The notes under the pieces: generated by a model
Seen by the model: only the letters and a program-made list of their open reading frames with translations
What the model was told of the DNA's origin: nothing
Databases searched by the model: none
Made by a program: the position numbers and the translations under genes
Part shown: positions 48,587-59,959 of the stretch, piece after piece
How positions within the stretch are numbered: the stretch's first letter is position 1
How the letters are laid out: every line of letters starts with the position of its first letter
NCBI RefSeq assembly: GCF_014650035.1
Contig: NZ_BMUE01000012.1
Span: 124,001-188,000 of the forward strand
Origin: Streptomyces lucensis JCM 4490
Lineage (GTDB): Bacteria > Actinomycetota > Actinomycetes > Streptomycetales > Streptomycetaceae
Length of the DNA stretch: 64,000 bases
Reading direction: 5' to 3'

Positions 48587-50419
48587 TCAGGCCCCTGCCT
48601 TGCTGAGGACGGCGGGCGCTTCGGTCTCCTCGTGGAACTCGAGCTGCCGGCGCCGGTTGGGGATGAGGCCCTCGGGGCGGAAGCGCATCAGGATTACGAG
48701 CGCGACGCCGAAGGCGAAGAGCTGGTAGTCGCCCAGGAATTGGAGCTTGGCGGGGATGAGGTAGAGGAGGGCGGCGCCGACGAGGGGTCCGGCGATGGTG
48801 CCCATGCCGCCGAGGACGACCGCGGCCAGGAGGAAGGCGGAGTTGGGTGGGACGACGTGTGCGAACTGGTACTGCTCGGGGGTCACGGTGTAGGTGACGT
48901 GGGCCTGGACGGAGCCGGCGAGGCCGGCGAGGCAGGCGCCGAGGGCGAAGGCGATGAGCTTGACGCGGAAGCCGTTGATGCCCATGGCGAGGGCGGCGGT
49001 CTCGTCCTCGCGGATGGCGATCCAGGCGCGGCCGATGCGGGAGTCGCTGCTGCGCCGGAAGACGACGACCACGACGAGCGTGATGAGGAGCATCAGCAGG
49101 AAGTAGTTCGCGAAGCGGCCGACGGTGGTGCCGAGGATCTGGTGTTCCTGGCCGAGGTCGAAGCCGAGGATGTTGAGGTTCGGGACCGAGGAGATGCCGT
49201 TGGAGCCGTTGGTGACGTCGGGTCCGGAGGTGCCGTCCATGTTGAGGACGGTGATGCGGAAGATCTCGCCGAAGCCGAGGGTGACGATGGCGAGGTAGTC
49301 GCCGCGCAGTCGGAGGGTGGGGGCGCCGATGAGGACGCCGAAGACCATGGCGACGGCGGCGCCGAGGAGGGCGGAGGCCCAGAAGGGCCACTGGACGTGC
49401 AGGGGGGAGGAGGGGGAGCCGGAGACCAGGGCGGCGGTGTAGGCGCCGACGCCGAGGAAGGCGACGTAGCCGAGGTCGAGGAGGCCGGCGAGGCCGACGA
49501 CGATGTTGAGGCCGAGGGCGACGGTGGCGAAGATCAGGATGTAGACGCCGATGGTCGCGTACTGGTCGTCGGACTGGGTGAAGGGGAAGGCGGCGGCGGC
49601 GATGAAGGCGCCGGCCATGGTGCTGTTGCGGTGGCGTGCGGTGATCGCCGAGACCCGGGCCACGAGCCCGGCCTTGGCGAGTGCGGCGAAGCCGAAGCCG
49701 GCGGTGATGAGGAAGCCGATGAACAGCTGGTCGTACTCGGTGCCGATGCCGTAGGTGAAGACGGTGAGGCCGAGGGCCATGGCGGCGACGATGACGAGGA
49801 TCTCGGCGTAGGCCGGGAGCTTGGCCGCGGGGGCGGGGGGTTTGGCGGCGAAGGCGGCCTTGACGGTGTTCCAGTTCTGGCGGCTCTGGTGGCGGAACTT
49901 CTCCCAGCCGGTGTCGTCGGGGTCGGCGAGTTCGGGCTGGGGGCGCTCGAAGGGCAGCGCGAGGGCGCCGATGAGGGCGGCCAGGGTGGTGGCGGCGACG
50001 ACGTAGCCGCCGGGTTCGAGGTTGACGACGCCGCCGAGGTCGGTGCTGATGGCGATGACGGTGTACCAGGCGGTGGCGAAGGTGCCGAGTGCGGCCGTCT
50101 TGACGGCGCTGTCGGCGCTGCCGGGGGTGAGGAGGCTGAGGCCCTTGATGCCGTAGGAGGCGAGGCCGAAGAGGGTGGTGAGGGCGCCGCCGATGAGGAC
50201 GAGGACCTGGAGGCCGCCGGGGTAGCCGTAGACGGTGAGGTCGCCGGGGAAGGCGGCGGTCCAGGTCCAGGCGAGGAAGGTGGAGATGATGGTGAGGGCG
50301 CCGCCGGCGGTGGCCAGTGCCCGTCCGAGTGGTGCGGGCAGGCCGATGAGGCTGGTCTGTGCGGCGGTGGGGGTGCTGGGGGTTTCCGCTGTGGTGGTCT
50401 GTGTGGTCATCGGTGTCAC
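48587..50419 (-). CDS. livM: Branched-chain amino-acid ABC transporter permease, extended LivM
   Basis: 610 residues. The C-terminal ~320 residues are the LivM permease: GLNIVVGLAGLLDLGYVAFL, GDYLAIVTLGFGEIFRI (EAA-like coupling region), INGFRVKLIAFALGACLAGL and VVLGGMGTIAGPLVGAALL. The first ~280 residues add several hydrophobic segments not found in E. coli LivM, with the linker FERPQPELADPDDTGWEKF. GTG 50419 overlaps the livH stop (GTGA); ATG 50410 is an alternative. Confidence 0.92.
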   Translation of the reverse strand: MTPMTTQTTTAETPSTPTAAQTSLIGLPAPLGRALATAGGALTIISTFLAWTWTAAFPGDLTVYGYPGGLQVLVLIGGALTTLFGLASYGIKGLSLLTPGSADSAVKTAALGTFATAWYTVIAISTDLGGVVNLEPGGYVVAATTLAALIGALALPFERPQPELADPDDTGWEKFRHQSRQNWNTVKAAFAAKPPAPAAKLPAYAEILVIVAAMALGLTVFTYGIGTEYDQLFIGFLITAGFGFAALAKAGLVARVSAITARHRNSTMAGAFIAAAAFPFTQSDDQYATIGVYILIFATVALGLNIVVGLAGLLDLGYVAFLGVGAYTAALVSGSPSSPLHVQWPFWASALLGAAVAMVFGVLIGAPTLRLRGDYLAIVTLGFGEIFRITVLNMDGTSGPDVTNGSNGISSVPNLNILGFDLGQEHQILGTTVGRFANYFLLMLLITLVVVVVFRRSSDSRIGRAWIAIREDETAALAMGINGFRVKLIAFALGACLAGLAGSVQAHVTYTVTPEQYQFAHVVPPNSAFLLAAVVLGGMGTIAGPLVGAALLYLIPAKLQFLGDYQLFAFGVALVILMRFRPEGLIPNRRRQLEFHEETEAPAVLSKAGA

Positions 50420-51348
50420 GCCCTGTCCGCGACGCGCTCGCCGAGCAGGCCTTGTGGCCTGAAGAGGAGCACGAGGATGAGGAGTACGAACGCCCAGACG
50501 TCTGCCCAGGACTGGCTGCCGAACTTGTCCATGCCGGGGATGTCGGCGATGTAGGCGGTGGACAGGGCTTCGGCGACGCCGAGGACGAGGCCGCCGAGCA
50601 TGGCGCCGTAGATGTTTCCGATGCCGCCGAGGACGGCCGCGGTGAAGGCCTTGAGGCCGAGGATGAAGCCCATGCGGAAGTCGATCTGGCCGTACTTGAG
50701 GCCGTAGGCGACGGATCCGACGGCGGCGAAGGTGGCGCCGAGGGCGAACGCGATGACGATGATGCGGTCGGTGTTGACGCCCATGAGCTTGGCGGTGTCG
50801 GGGTCCTGGGCGGTGGCCTGCATGCCGCGTCCGGTGCGGGTGCGCATCACGAAGTAGGCGAGGATGCCCATGCTGAGGGGGGCGGCGGCGACGAGGAAGA
50901 TGTCACCGGTCTGGATGGTGACGTTGCCGATCTCGAAGGGGCCGCCCGGGATGCTGGGGAAGGTGCGGGCGGACTTGGCGCCGGGGTACCAGGCCCATAC
51001 CGCCTGCTGCAGGGCCAGGGAGAGGCCGATGGCGGTGATGAGGGGGGCGAGGCGGGGGGCGCTGCGCAGGGGGCGGTAGGCGAACCGTTCCGCTCCGACG
51101 GCGACGGTGACGGCGACGAGGATGGCGCCGATGAGCATCAGCGGCAGGGCCACCCACATGGAGGTGCCGTCGGGAAGTACGTATGCGTAGACCGTGAGTG
51201 CGCCGAAGGCGCCGGTCATGAAGATCTCGCCGTGGGCGAAGTTGATGAGCTGGACGATGCCGTAGACCATTGTGTAGCCGATGGCGACCAGCCCGTACAT
51301 GGATCCTAGTAGCAGGCCGTTGACCAGCTGCTGCGGCAGTTCGTTCAC
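50416..51348 (-). CDS. livH: Branched-chain amino-acid ABC transporter permease
   Basis: 310 residues. LivH-type permease with about eight helices: QLVNGLLLGSMYGLVAIGYT at the N-terminus, YGIVQLINFAHGEIFMTGAF (the classic LivH NFAHGE motif), GVNTDRIIVIAFALGATFAA and FTAAVLGGIGNIYGAMLGGL near the end. It follows livK by 112 bases containing a strong hairpin, and is coupled to livM by GTGA. Confidence 0.94.
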   Translation of the reverse strand: MNELPQQLVNGLLLGSMYGLVAIGYTMVYGIVQLINFAHGEIFMTGAFGALTVYAYVLPDGTSMWVALPLMLIGAILVAVTVAVGAERFAYRPLRSAPRLAPLITAIGLSLALQQAVWAWYPGAKSARTFPSIPGGPFEIGNVTIQTGDIFLVAAAPLSMGILAYFVMRTRTGRGMQATAQDPDTAKLMGVNTDRIIVIAFALGATFAAVGSVAYGLKYGQIDFRMGFILGLKAFTAAVLGGIGNIYGAMLGGLVLGVAEALSTAYIADIPGMDKFGSQSWADVWAFVLLILVLLFRPQGLLGERVADRA

Positions 51349-51401
51349 CGCATGTCCTCCGAGACGTTCGGAAAGTTCGACGGATGTGACCGGATGCGAG
51401 T

Positions 51402-51439
51402 CCGCGCGGGGCGCCAGTGTTGATGAGCGCCCCGCGCGG
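51402..51439 (-). terminator. Intercistronic hairpin between livK and livH
   Basis: Perfect 13-bp stem CCGCGCGGGGCGC (51402-51414) / GCGCCCCGCGCGG (51427-51439), 12-base loop. It begins 22 bases after the livK stop on the minus strand and could cause partial termination or 3' stabilisation of livK mRNA. Confidence 0.75.
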
Positions 51440-51460
51440 CTCGGCTGGTGCGGGTGTGGG

Positions 51461-52699
51461 TCAGCTGCCGTTGTAGGTGCCGGAGTCCACGGCCTTCCAG
51501 GCGTTGCCGTTGACGGAGTAGACGGTGAGCTGCTTGTTGGTGGCGTCGCCGTACTCGTCGAAGGAGACCTTGCCGGTCACGCCGTCGAAGGAGACGTTCT
51601 GCATGGCGGCGGTGACCTTGGCGCGGGCGTCGTCGGGGAGCTTGCCGCCGTTGTCGTCGACGACCTTCTTGACGGCCTCGATGATGGACCAGGCGGAGTC
51701 GTAGGAGTAGCCGCCGTAGGCCGCGTAGGCCTCCTTGTAACCCGCCGCCTTGTAGTTGGCGACGAATTCCTTGGCGGAGGGGAGGGTTTCGACGGGTGCG
51801 CCGACGGAGGTGGCGAGGTCGCCCGCGCCCTTGGCGCCGGCCAGCTTGATGAAGTCGTCGGCGTAGATGCCGTCGCCGCCGACCAGCGGGACCTTGGCGC
51901 CGGCGGCCTTGATCTGCTTGCTGAGGGGGCCGGCCTGGGGGTATTCGCCGCCGTAGTAGACGACCTGGGCGCCGGAGTTCTTCACCTTGGTGGCGACCGC
52001 GGAGAAGTCCTTGGTGTCGGGGTTGATGTGCTCGGTGCCGACGATCTTGCCGCCGAGCTTCTTGAACTCGTCGGTGAAGGTGGCGGCGAGGCCGGCGCCG
52101 TAGGTCTTCTTGTCGTCGATGATGAAGGCCTTGGTCTTCTTGGCCTTCTTGTAGACGTACTGGGCGGCGAAGGGGCCCTGGATGGCGTCGGTGGTGGCGG
52201 TGCGGAAGTAGGACTTGTAGGCCCGCGTCTTGGACTTCTGCCAGTCGTCGCCCTGGGTCAGTGCCGGGTTGGTGTTGGCCGGCGAGACCTCGACGAGCTT
52301 GGCGTCGTCGAAGACCTTCTGCATGGACTGGGCGACGGAGGAGTTGAGCGGGCCGACGACGCCGAGGACGTCCTTGTTGCCGACGAACTTGGTGGCGTTC
52401 GACTGGCCGGAGGAGGGCTGGGCCTGGTCGTCGGCGGCCTCGATCTTGAAGGTGACGCCCTTGACGTAGTTCTTCTTGTTGGCCTGCTTGGCCGCGAGGT
52501 CCACCGAGTTCCGGATGCCCAGGCCGAGTGCGGACAGGTCGCCGGTCAGCGGGGCGTCGACGCCGATGACGACGGTGGTGCCGCCGCCGTTGCCGGAGTC
52601 CGAGCCCTTGTCGCCGCTGTCGCGCGAGCCGCAGGCGGTGAGGGTGAGTGCTCCCGCCGCCAGGGCGGCGGTGATGGCGATGAGCGAACGTTGACGCAC
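51461..52699 (-). CDS. livK: Branched-chain amino-acid-binding lipoprotein
   Basis: 412 residues from GTG 52699, with AAGGA eight bases upstream. The N-terminus RQRSLIAITAALAAGALTLT runs into the lipobox LTAC, so it is a lipoprotein processed by Lgt/Lsp. The Periplasmic_binding_6 (LivK) fold follows: TVVIGVDAPLTGDLSALG, GVVGPLNSSVAQSMQKVFDD and LTQGDDWQK, VVYYGGEYPQAG and KVSFDEYGDATN near the end. First gene of the liv operon; TAGAGT on the minus strand (52817-52812) is a -10 candidate. Confidence 0.93.
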   Translation of the reverse strand: MRQRSLIAITAALAAGALTLTACGSRDSGDKGSDSGNGGGTTVVIGVDAPLTGDLSALGLGIRNSVDLAAKQANKKNYVKGVTFKIEAADDQAQPSSGQSNATKFVGNKDVLGVVGPLNSSVAQSMQKVFDDAKLVEVSPANTNPALTQGDDWQKSKTRAYKSYFRTATTDAIQGPFAAQYVYKKAKKTKAFIIDDKKTYGAGLAATFTDEFKKLGGKIVGTEHINPDTKDFSAVATKVKNSGAQVVYYGGEYPQAGPLSKQIKAAGAKVPLVGGDGIYADDFIKLAGAKGAGDLATSVGAPVETLPSAKEFVANYKAAGYKEAYAAYGGYSYDSAWSIIEAVKKVVDDNGGKLPDDARAKVTAAMQNVSFDGVTGKVSFDEYGDATNKQLTVYSVNGNAWKAVDSGTYNGS

Positions 52700-53270
52700 G
52701 ATCAGTCCTTTCCGCTGGACGACCGCATCCCCGTGGAGACGGTCGAGCCGCGCGCCTGTCCGAAGTGTGTCGGGTCGGAGTGGGAATCCGACGGCGCGGT
52801 GACTGGCCGTGACTCTAGGCGTGTGTGGGGAACGTGGAGGAGTGTCTGGCCAAGGCTGTGACGCTCTTGTTATGACACGAGGTAATGCAGAGCGGTACGC
52901 GGTGGGGGGAACGGCGGAATTCGAGCCGTTTCGCCCTGTCCGCATGGTGAGAACCTGCAGGACTCACCGCGATGCGTTCAGGTGTCTCGGGGGTTTTGGT
53001 GATTACTTAACTCTGTTGCTGCAGGCGACTTCCAGGCCGTGCCGAGGGTCCTGTGCGCGGCGTGGATCGTGGGGGAATCCGTGATTCTGTATTGCGCGCG
53101 TATATACGCTCAGTTACTTCCGGGAAAGGGAGCCCGGCGTTCCCCGGTACTTTTCCGCATTGCGTCACGTGCATGCTTTTGGTGATCTTGCGGTGGGAAC
53201 CCGCTTTTGTCCGCGGGGGCGCGGGAGGGGCCGTCGCGGCCCTCGTCCGGTCCGGGCGGGCCGGTGCCGC
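52700..53270. other. 571-base intergenic region upstream of livK
   Basis: No convincing gene. It contains the livK leader and -10 candidate (minus TAGAGT, 52817-52812), an inverted repeat GGTGAG (52946-52951) / CTCACC (52963-52968), and a less GC-rich stretch at about 52980-53200 with GATTACTTAACTC and CGTATATACG. This part could hold further promoters or a small RNA, but no sequence feature proves either. Confidence 0.4.
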
Positions 53271-53687
53271 TCAGGTCCAGGGGCCCCCGGTCCGTGCTCC
53301 GTGGCGGTAGCGCTCGGTGCAGGCCTGTCCCGCCTGACGGTCGATCAGGTCGTGTGCGGCGGGAAGGCCTTGTCGTCGCCGCACGGCCCGCGCGGCGGTC
53401 ACGACGTCCCTGAGGATGTCGTACTGCCCGTTGGACAGGCCCATCGACTGGTAGTCGCCGTAGGTGCCGCTGTCGAGGGCGGCGCGCGCCCAGTGCGCGA
53501 CGAGCCGGGTGCACAGGTCCGCGTCGGAGGGCGGGGACGCGGTGGCCCGGGTGGGCGCGGGAACGGGGGTGGGGTGCGGGGGGTCCGCGGGCCGGTCGCA
53601 GCCCGTCACGCAGAGCAGGGCCGCCAGTGCCGGCCCCAGTATCGGCAGTCCCGCCGCCCCCGGCCGGGGGCCTCCTCGCCGTCCCAT
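53271..53687 (-). CDS. Small lipoprotein of unknown function
   Basis: 138 residues. The signal LPILGPALAALLCVTGC ends in the lipobox VTGC (Cys at about residue 30). A Pro/Thr-rich linker follows and then a helical domain from LCTRLVAHWARAALDSGTYG to RQAGQACTERYRH with two further cysteines. No family is recognised. Minus-strand TAGCTT (53699-53694) ends six bases before the ATG, indicating a leaderless transcript. Confidence 0.78.
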   Translation of the reverse strand: MGRRGGPRPGAAGLPILGPALAALLCVTGCDRPADPPHPTPVPAPTRATASPPSDADLCTRLVAHWARAALDSGTYGDYQSMGLSNGQYDILRDVVTAARAVRRRQGLPAAHDLIDRQAGQACTERYRHGARTGGPWT

Positions 53688-53769
53688 GTGCCGAAGCTAG
53701 GGGCGGGGGCGGCGAGGGGCAATGGTCCTGCGCCGGGGTCCTGCGTCGGGGTCCTGCGTCGGGGTCCGC

Positions 53770-54261
53770 TCAGCGGCCGTCGGGGCGCGCGTGTGCCTCG
53801 CCGCCCGGCCTGGCGTCCCGCAGCAGGCAGGTCAGCCGGGCGGTGCACACCCGGCGGCCCTCCTCGTCGCTGATCACGATCTCGTACGTGGCCGTCGACC
53901 GGCCCCGGTGCACGGGCGTGGCCACGCCGGTCACCAGGCCCGAGCGGACCCCGCGGTGGTGCGTGCAGTTCAGGTCGACGCCGACCGCGATCTTGGAGCT
54001 GCCGCCGTGCAGCATGGAGCCGACCGAGCCGAGGGTCTCCGCGAGCACCGCGGAGGCGCCGCCGTGCAGCAGGCCGTAGGGCTGGGTGTTGCCCTCCACC
54101 GGCATGGTGCCGACGACCTTCTCGGGTGCGGCCTCCAGGATCTGCACGCCCATCCGCGTGCCGAGGTGGCCGGCCGAGAACAGGGCGGGCAGGTCCACGC
54201 CGAGCGCCGCGTACTCGTCGATGATCTCCTGCGGGAACTTCACGTGCTGCTGCTCACCCAT
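53770..54261 (-). CDS. PaaI-type hotdog-fold thioesterase
   Basis: 163 residues from ATG 54261. Hotdog acyl-CoA thioesterase: VGTMPVEGNTQPYGLLHGGA (about 60-79) with the catalytic Asn/His-Gly-Gly region, SAVLAETLGSVGSM with the Glu, and VGVDLNCTHHRGV. The 4HBT domain ends with YEIVISDEEGRRVCTARLT. Substrate class is acyl- or aryl-CoA, not resolvable further. A CTGAGCGAACGCTCAG palindrome lies 42 bases upstream. Confidence 0.9.
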   Translation of the reverse strand: MGEQQHVKFPQEIIDEYAALGVDLPALFSAGHLGTRMGVQILEAAPEKVVGTMPVEGNTQPYGLLHGGASAVLAETLGSVGSMLHGGSSKIAVGVDLNCTHHRGVRSGLVTGVATPVHRGRSTATYEIVISDEEGRRVCTARLTCLLRDARPGGEAHARPDGR

Positions 54262-54302
54262 CGGCCCGGCTCCGTTCGGTCGTACACCTGTCTGTCCGTC
54301 GG

Positions 54303-54314
54303 CTGAGCGAACGC

Positions 54315-54318
<4 letters not shown>
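54303..54318. promoter_or_regulatory. Perfect palindrome CTGAGCGAACGCTCAG
   Basis: A 16-base palindrome (7+2+7) of the GAGCG-NN-CGCTC type bound by TetR-family repressors. It covers the stop codon of the oxidoreductase gene and lies upstream of the thioesterase start. No TetR gene is in the window. Confidence 0.5.
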
Positions 54319-56627
<2,309 letters not shown>

Positions 56628-56869
56628 CGCACGCTCCCCTTCGACTGCGTGTGAGAAGTACCTCGACCGTGTGCGAGAAGTACGCCGACGATCCTCCCAC
56701 GGGCCGGTGACAGCGGTCCGGGCCGGGCGGCGGGGGAAGCGGGGCGGGCCGGGCGGGGGAGGTGGGGCGGACCGGGCGGGGGAGGTGGGGCCCCGTCCGA
56801 CGCGGGGTGCGCCGGGCGGGGGGCCGTGGCGGGCGCGGTCGCCGGGTCGGGACTGTCGGTGCGGCGTGG

Positions 56870-56875
56870 CAGGAT
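56870..56875 (+). promoter_or_regulatory. -10 hexamer for leaderless polA
   Basis: CAGGAT ends seven bases before GTG 56883; no Shine-Dalgarno is seen. Confidence 0.55.
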
Positions 56876-56882
56876 CGGGGAC

Positions 56883-59609
56883 GTGGCGAAGACAGCATCG
56901 AAGAAGACCGACAAGACCCCCGGCGGTACCCGTCCCCGGCTGATGCTCATGGACGGGCACTCGCTGGCCTACCGCGCGTTCTTCGCGCTGCCCGCGGAGA
57001 ACTTCACGACCGCGACCGGCCAGCCGACGAACGCGATCTACGGTTTCGCGTCGATGCTGGCCAACACGCTGCGTGACGAGGCGCCGACGCACTTCGCGGT
57101 GGCCTTCGACGTCTCGCGCAAGACCTGGCGCTCGGAGCGGTTCACGGAGTACAAGGCGAACCGCTCCAAGACGCCCGACGAGTTCAGGGGTCAGGTGGAG
57201 CTGATCGGCGAGCTGCTGGACGCGATGGGGGCGCGGCGTTTCGCGGTGGAGGGCTTCGAGGCGGACGACGTCATCGCCACCCTCGCCACCCGGGCCGAGG
57301 CCGACGGTTTTGAAGTGCTGATCGTCACCGGTGACCGCGACTCCTTCCAGCTGGTCACCGAGAACACCACCGTCCTGTACCCGACGAAGGGCGTCTCGGA
57401 GCTGACCCGGTTCACTCCGGAGAAGGTTTTCGAGAAGTACGGACTGACGCCCGCGCAGTACCCGGACTTCGCCGCCCTGCGGGGTGACCCGTCCGACAAC
57501 CTGCCCGGCATCCCGGGCGTCGGCGAGAAGACCGCCGCGAAGTGGATCAACCAGTTCGGTTCGTTCGCGGAGCTGGTCGAGCGCGTCGAGGAGGTCAAGG
57601 GCAAGGCCGGGCAGAACCTGCGCGACCATCTGGAGTCGGTGAAGCTCAACCGCCTGCTGACCGAGCTGGAGCGCGGTGTCGAGCTGCCGGGGACGGTCGC
57701 GGACCTGGAGCGGATGGCCTACGACCGCAAGGCCGTCGCGATGGTCCTGGACACCCTGGAGATCCGCAACCCGTCCCTGCGTGAGCGTCTGTTCGCCGTG
57801 GACCCGGGCGTGGAGGAGGCCGAGGTCACGCCGGTCGCCGCCGACGGCGTGGAGATCGACGGACGGGTTCTGGGCACCGGCGAGCTGGCCGGCTGGCTGA
57901 CGGAGCACGGCACGGGGACGGTGGGCGTCGCCACCGTCGACACCTGGGCCCTGGGCGCCGGCTCGGTCGCCGAGGTGGCTCTGGCGGCGCCCGGGGGAGC
58001 GGCCGCGTGGTTCGATCCCGCCGAGCTGGACGAGGCCGACGAGAACGCGTTCGGGGCCTGGCTGGCCGACGCCGGCCGCGCCAAGGTGTTCCACAACGCC
58101 AAGGGCGCCATGCGTGTCCTCGCCGAGCACGGCTGGAGCGTCGAGGGCGTCGCGATGGACACCGCGCTCGCCGCCTACCTGGTCAAGCCGGGCCGCCGCT
58201 CCTTCGACCTGGACGCCCTGTCCATGGAGTACCTGCACCGCGAGCTGGGGCCCGCCGCCGCGGCCGACGGCCAGCTGGCCTTCGGCGCGGACGACGGCGC
58301 GGAGGCCGAGGCGCTGATGATCAAGGCCCGTGCCGTCCTGGACCTGGGCGAGGCCTTCGAGGGCCGCCTGGCGGAGGTCGGCGCCGCCGACCTGCTGCGG
58401 GACATGGAGCTGCCCACCTCCGTCCTGCTCGCCCGCATGGAGCGGCACGGCATCGCGGCCGACCGCACGCACCTCGAGGCGATGGAGCAGATGTTCGCCG
58501 GTGCGGTGCAGCAGGCCGTGAAGGAGGCCCACGCCGCCGCGGGCCACGAGTTCAACCTGGGCTCGCCCAAACAGCTGCAGGAGGTCCTCTTCGGCGAGCT
58601 GGCCCTGCCGAAGACGAAGAAGACGAAGACCGGCTACACCACCGACGCCGACGCCCTGGCCTGGCTCGCCACCCAGACCGACAACGAACTGCCTGTGATC
58701 ATGCTCCGGCACCGTGAGCAGGCGAAGCTGCGCGTCACGGTCGAGGGCCTGATCAAGACCATCGCGGGCGACGGCCGTATCCACACCACCTTCAACCAGA
58801 CGGTGGCCGCGACCGGCCGGCTGTCCTCCACGGACCCGAACCTGCAGAACATCCCCGTCCGCACGGACGAGGGCCGGGCGATCCGCCGGGGCTTCGTCGT
58901 CGGCGAGGGCTTCGAGTCGCTGATGACCGCCGACTACAGCCAGATCGAGCTGCGCGTGATGGCCCACCTCTCCGAGGACGAGGGCCTGATCCAGGCGTTC
59001 ACCTCCGGTGAGGACCTGCACACCACGGCCGCCGCCCAGGTGTTCGGCGTCGCGCCCACCGCGGTGGACGCGGAGATGCGCCGCAAGATCAAGGCCATGT
59101 CGTACGGCCTGGCGTACGGTCTGTCGGCGTTCGGCCTGTCCCAGCAGCTGAACATCGAGGCGGCGGAGGCCCGCGGCCTGATGGACGCGTACTTCGAGCG
59201 CTTCGGCGGCGTGCGGGACTACCTGCGCCGGGCGGTCGACGAGGCCCGGGCGACCGGCTACACGGCGACGCTCTTCGGCCGCCGTCGCTACCTCCCCGAC
59301 CTCAACAGCGACAACCGCCAGCGCCGCGAGGCCGCCGAGCGCATGGCCCTCAACGCGCCCATCCAGGGCACGGCGGCGGACATCGTGAAGATCGCCATGC
59401 TCAAGGTGGACAGCGCGCTGCGGGACGCGGGCCTGGGGTCCCGCATGCTCCTCCAGGTCCACGACGAGATCGTCCTGGAGATCGCCCCCGGCGAGCGGGC
59501 GGCCGCCGAGGAGATCGTCCGCCGCGAGATGGCGAACGCCGTGCGGCTGCGCGCCCCGCTGGACGTCTCGGTGGGCGTGGGCCCGGACTGGGAGTCGGCG
59601 GCGCACTGA
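56883..59609 (+). CDS. polA: DNA polymerase I
   Basis: 908 residues. N-terminal 5'-3' exonuclease (about 15-320: LMLMDGHSLAYRAFFALPAE, GFEADDVIATLA, DNLPGIPGVGEKTAAKW), a central 3'-5' exonuclease-like domain, and the polymerase (about 510-908: TGRLSSTDPNLQNIPVRTDE, SADYSQIELRVMAH-like TADYSQIELRVMAHLSED, RRKIKAMSYGLAYGLSAFGL, LLQVHDEIVLEIAP). The proofreading DxE motif appears replaced by ATVDTWALG, so proofreading is probably absent, as in other actinobacterial PolA. GTG 56883 follows a -10-like CAGGAT by seven bases. Fills Okazaki and repair gaps. Confidence 0.97.
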   Translation: MAKTASKKTDKTPGGTRPRLMLMDGHSLAYRAFFALPAENFTTATGQPTNAIYGFASMLANTLRDEAPTHFAVAFDVSRKTWRSERFTEYKANRSKTPDEFRGQVELIGELLDAMGARRFAVEGFEADDVIATLATRAEADGFEVLIVTGDRDSFQLVTENTTVLYPTKGVSELTRFTPEKVFEKYGLTPAQYPDFAALRGDPSDNLPGIPGVGEKTAAKWINQFGSFAELVERVEEVKGKAGQNLRDHLESVKLNRLLTELERGVELPGTVADLERMAYDRKAVAMVLDTLEIRNPSLRERLFAVDPGVEEAEVTPVAADGVEIDGRVLGTGELAGWLTEHGTGTVGVATVDTWALGAGSVAEVALAAPGGAAAWFDPAELDEADENAFGAWLADAGRAKVFHNAKGAMRVLAEHGWSVEGVAMDTALAAYLVKPGRRSFDLDALSMEYLHRELGPAAAADGQLAFGADDGAEAEALMIKARAVLDLGEAFEGRLAEVGAADLLRDMELPTSVLLARMERHGIAADRTHLEAMEQMFAGAVQQAVKEAHAAAGHEFNLGSPKQLQEVLFGELALPKTKKTKTGYTTDADALAWLATQTDNELPVIMLRHREQAKLRVTVEGLIKTIAGDGRIHTTFNQTVAATGRLSSTDPNLQNIPVRTDEGRAIRRGFVVGEGFESLMTADYSQIELRVMAHLSEDEGLIQAFTSGEDLHTTAAAQVFGVAPTAVDAEMRRKIKAMSYGLAYGLSAFGLSQQLNIEAAEARGLMDAYFERFGGVRDYLRRAVDEARATGYTATLFGRRRYLPDLNSDNRQRREAAERMALNAPIQGTAADIVKIAMLKVDSALRDAGLGSRMLLQVHDEIVLEIAPGERAAAEEIVRREMANAVRLRAPLDVSVGVGPDWESAAH

Positions 59610-59614
59610 CGCGT

Positions 59615-59666
59615 GCCGGCCGGGCGGGAGGGGCCGTCGCCCCGACGTGCCCTCCCGGCCGCCGGC
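59615..59666 (+). terminator. polA terminator-like hairpin
   Basis: GCCGGCCGGGCGGGAGGG pairs imperfectly with CCCTCCCGGCCGCCGGC across a 17-base loop, starting six bases after the stop. Confidence 0.6.
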
Positions 59667-59695
59667 GAGGTGCCCACCGGCGCAGCGGCCACCGT

Positions 59696-59799
59696 CCGCC
59701 GCGTCGGCGGGGTGCCGTCCGGGGTAACCGGTCCGGTGCCTGCCGCGTCGGCGGGCTGCCGTCGGTCATCCGGGCATCCGCCGCGTGGGCGGGGTGCCG
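59696..59799 (+). repeat. Three imperfect direct repeats downstream of polA
   Basis: Copies of CCGCCGCGTCGGCGGGGTGCCG at 59696-59717, about 59740-59761 and 59778-59799, with one to three changes each, spaced 38-44 bases apart. Each contains a CCGCCG..CGGCGG hairpin. The 350-base gap between polA and the next gene has no clear coding sequence. Confidence 0.65.
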
Positions 59800-59959
59800 G
59801 CCCCGGCCGGGTCCGTCACGCGCACGGCACCGTCGGCCGGATCCCGCTGCACCCGCGGTCACCTGCCCGCAGGACCCGTCGTACGCACGGCCGGGGCCCG
59901 TCACTCGCACGGCCCCCGCCGAGACGCCCCCCGCCCTCCGCAGCCGCAACACTGCGGGC

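Noticed and set aside
53053..53310. Possible plus-strand small gene upstream of livK
   Set aside because: Composition is unlike coding DNA of this genome (no strong GC3), no ribosome site and it runs into the antisense of the lipoprotein gene.
56628..59606. Upstream continuation of the molybdoenzyme frame through polA on the minus strand
   Set aside because: The region is fully explained by polA on the plus strand; the true start at 56627 gives the family N-terminus.
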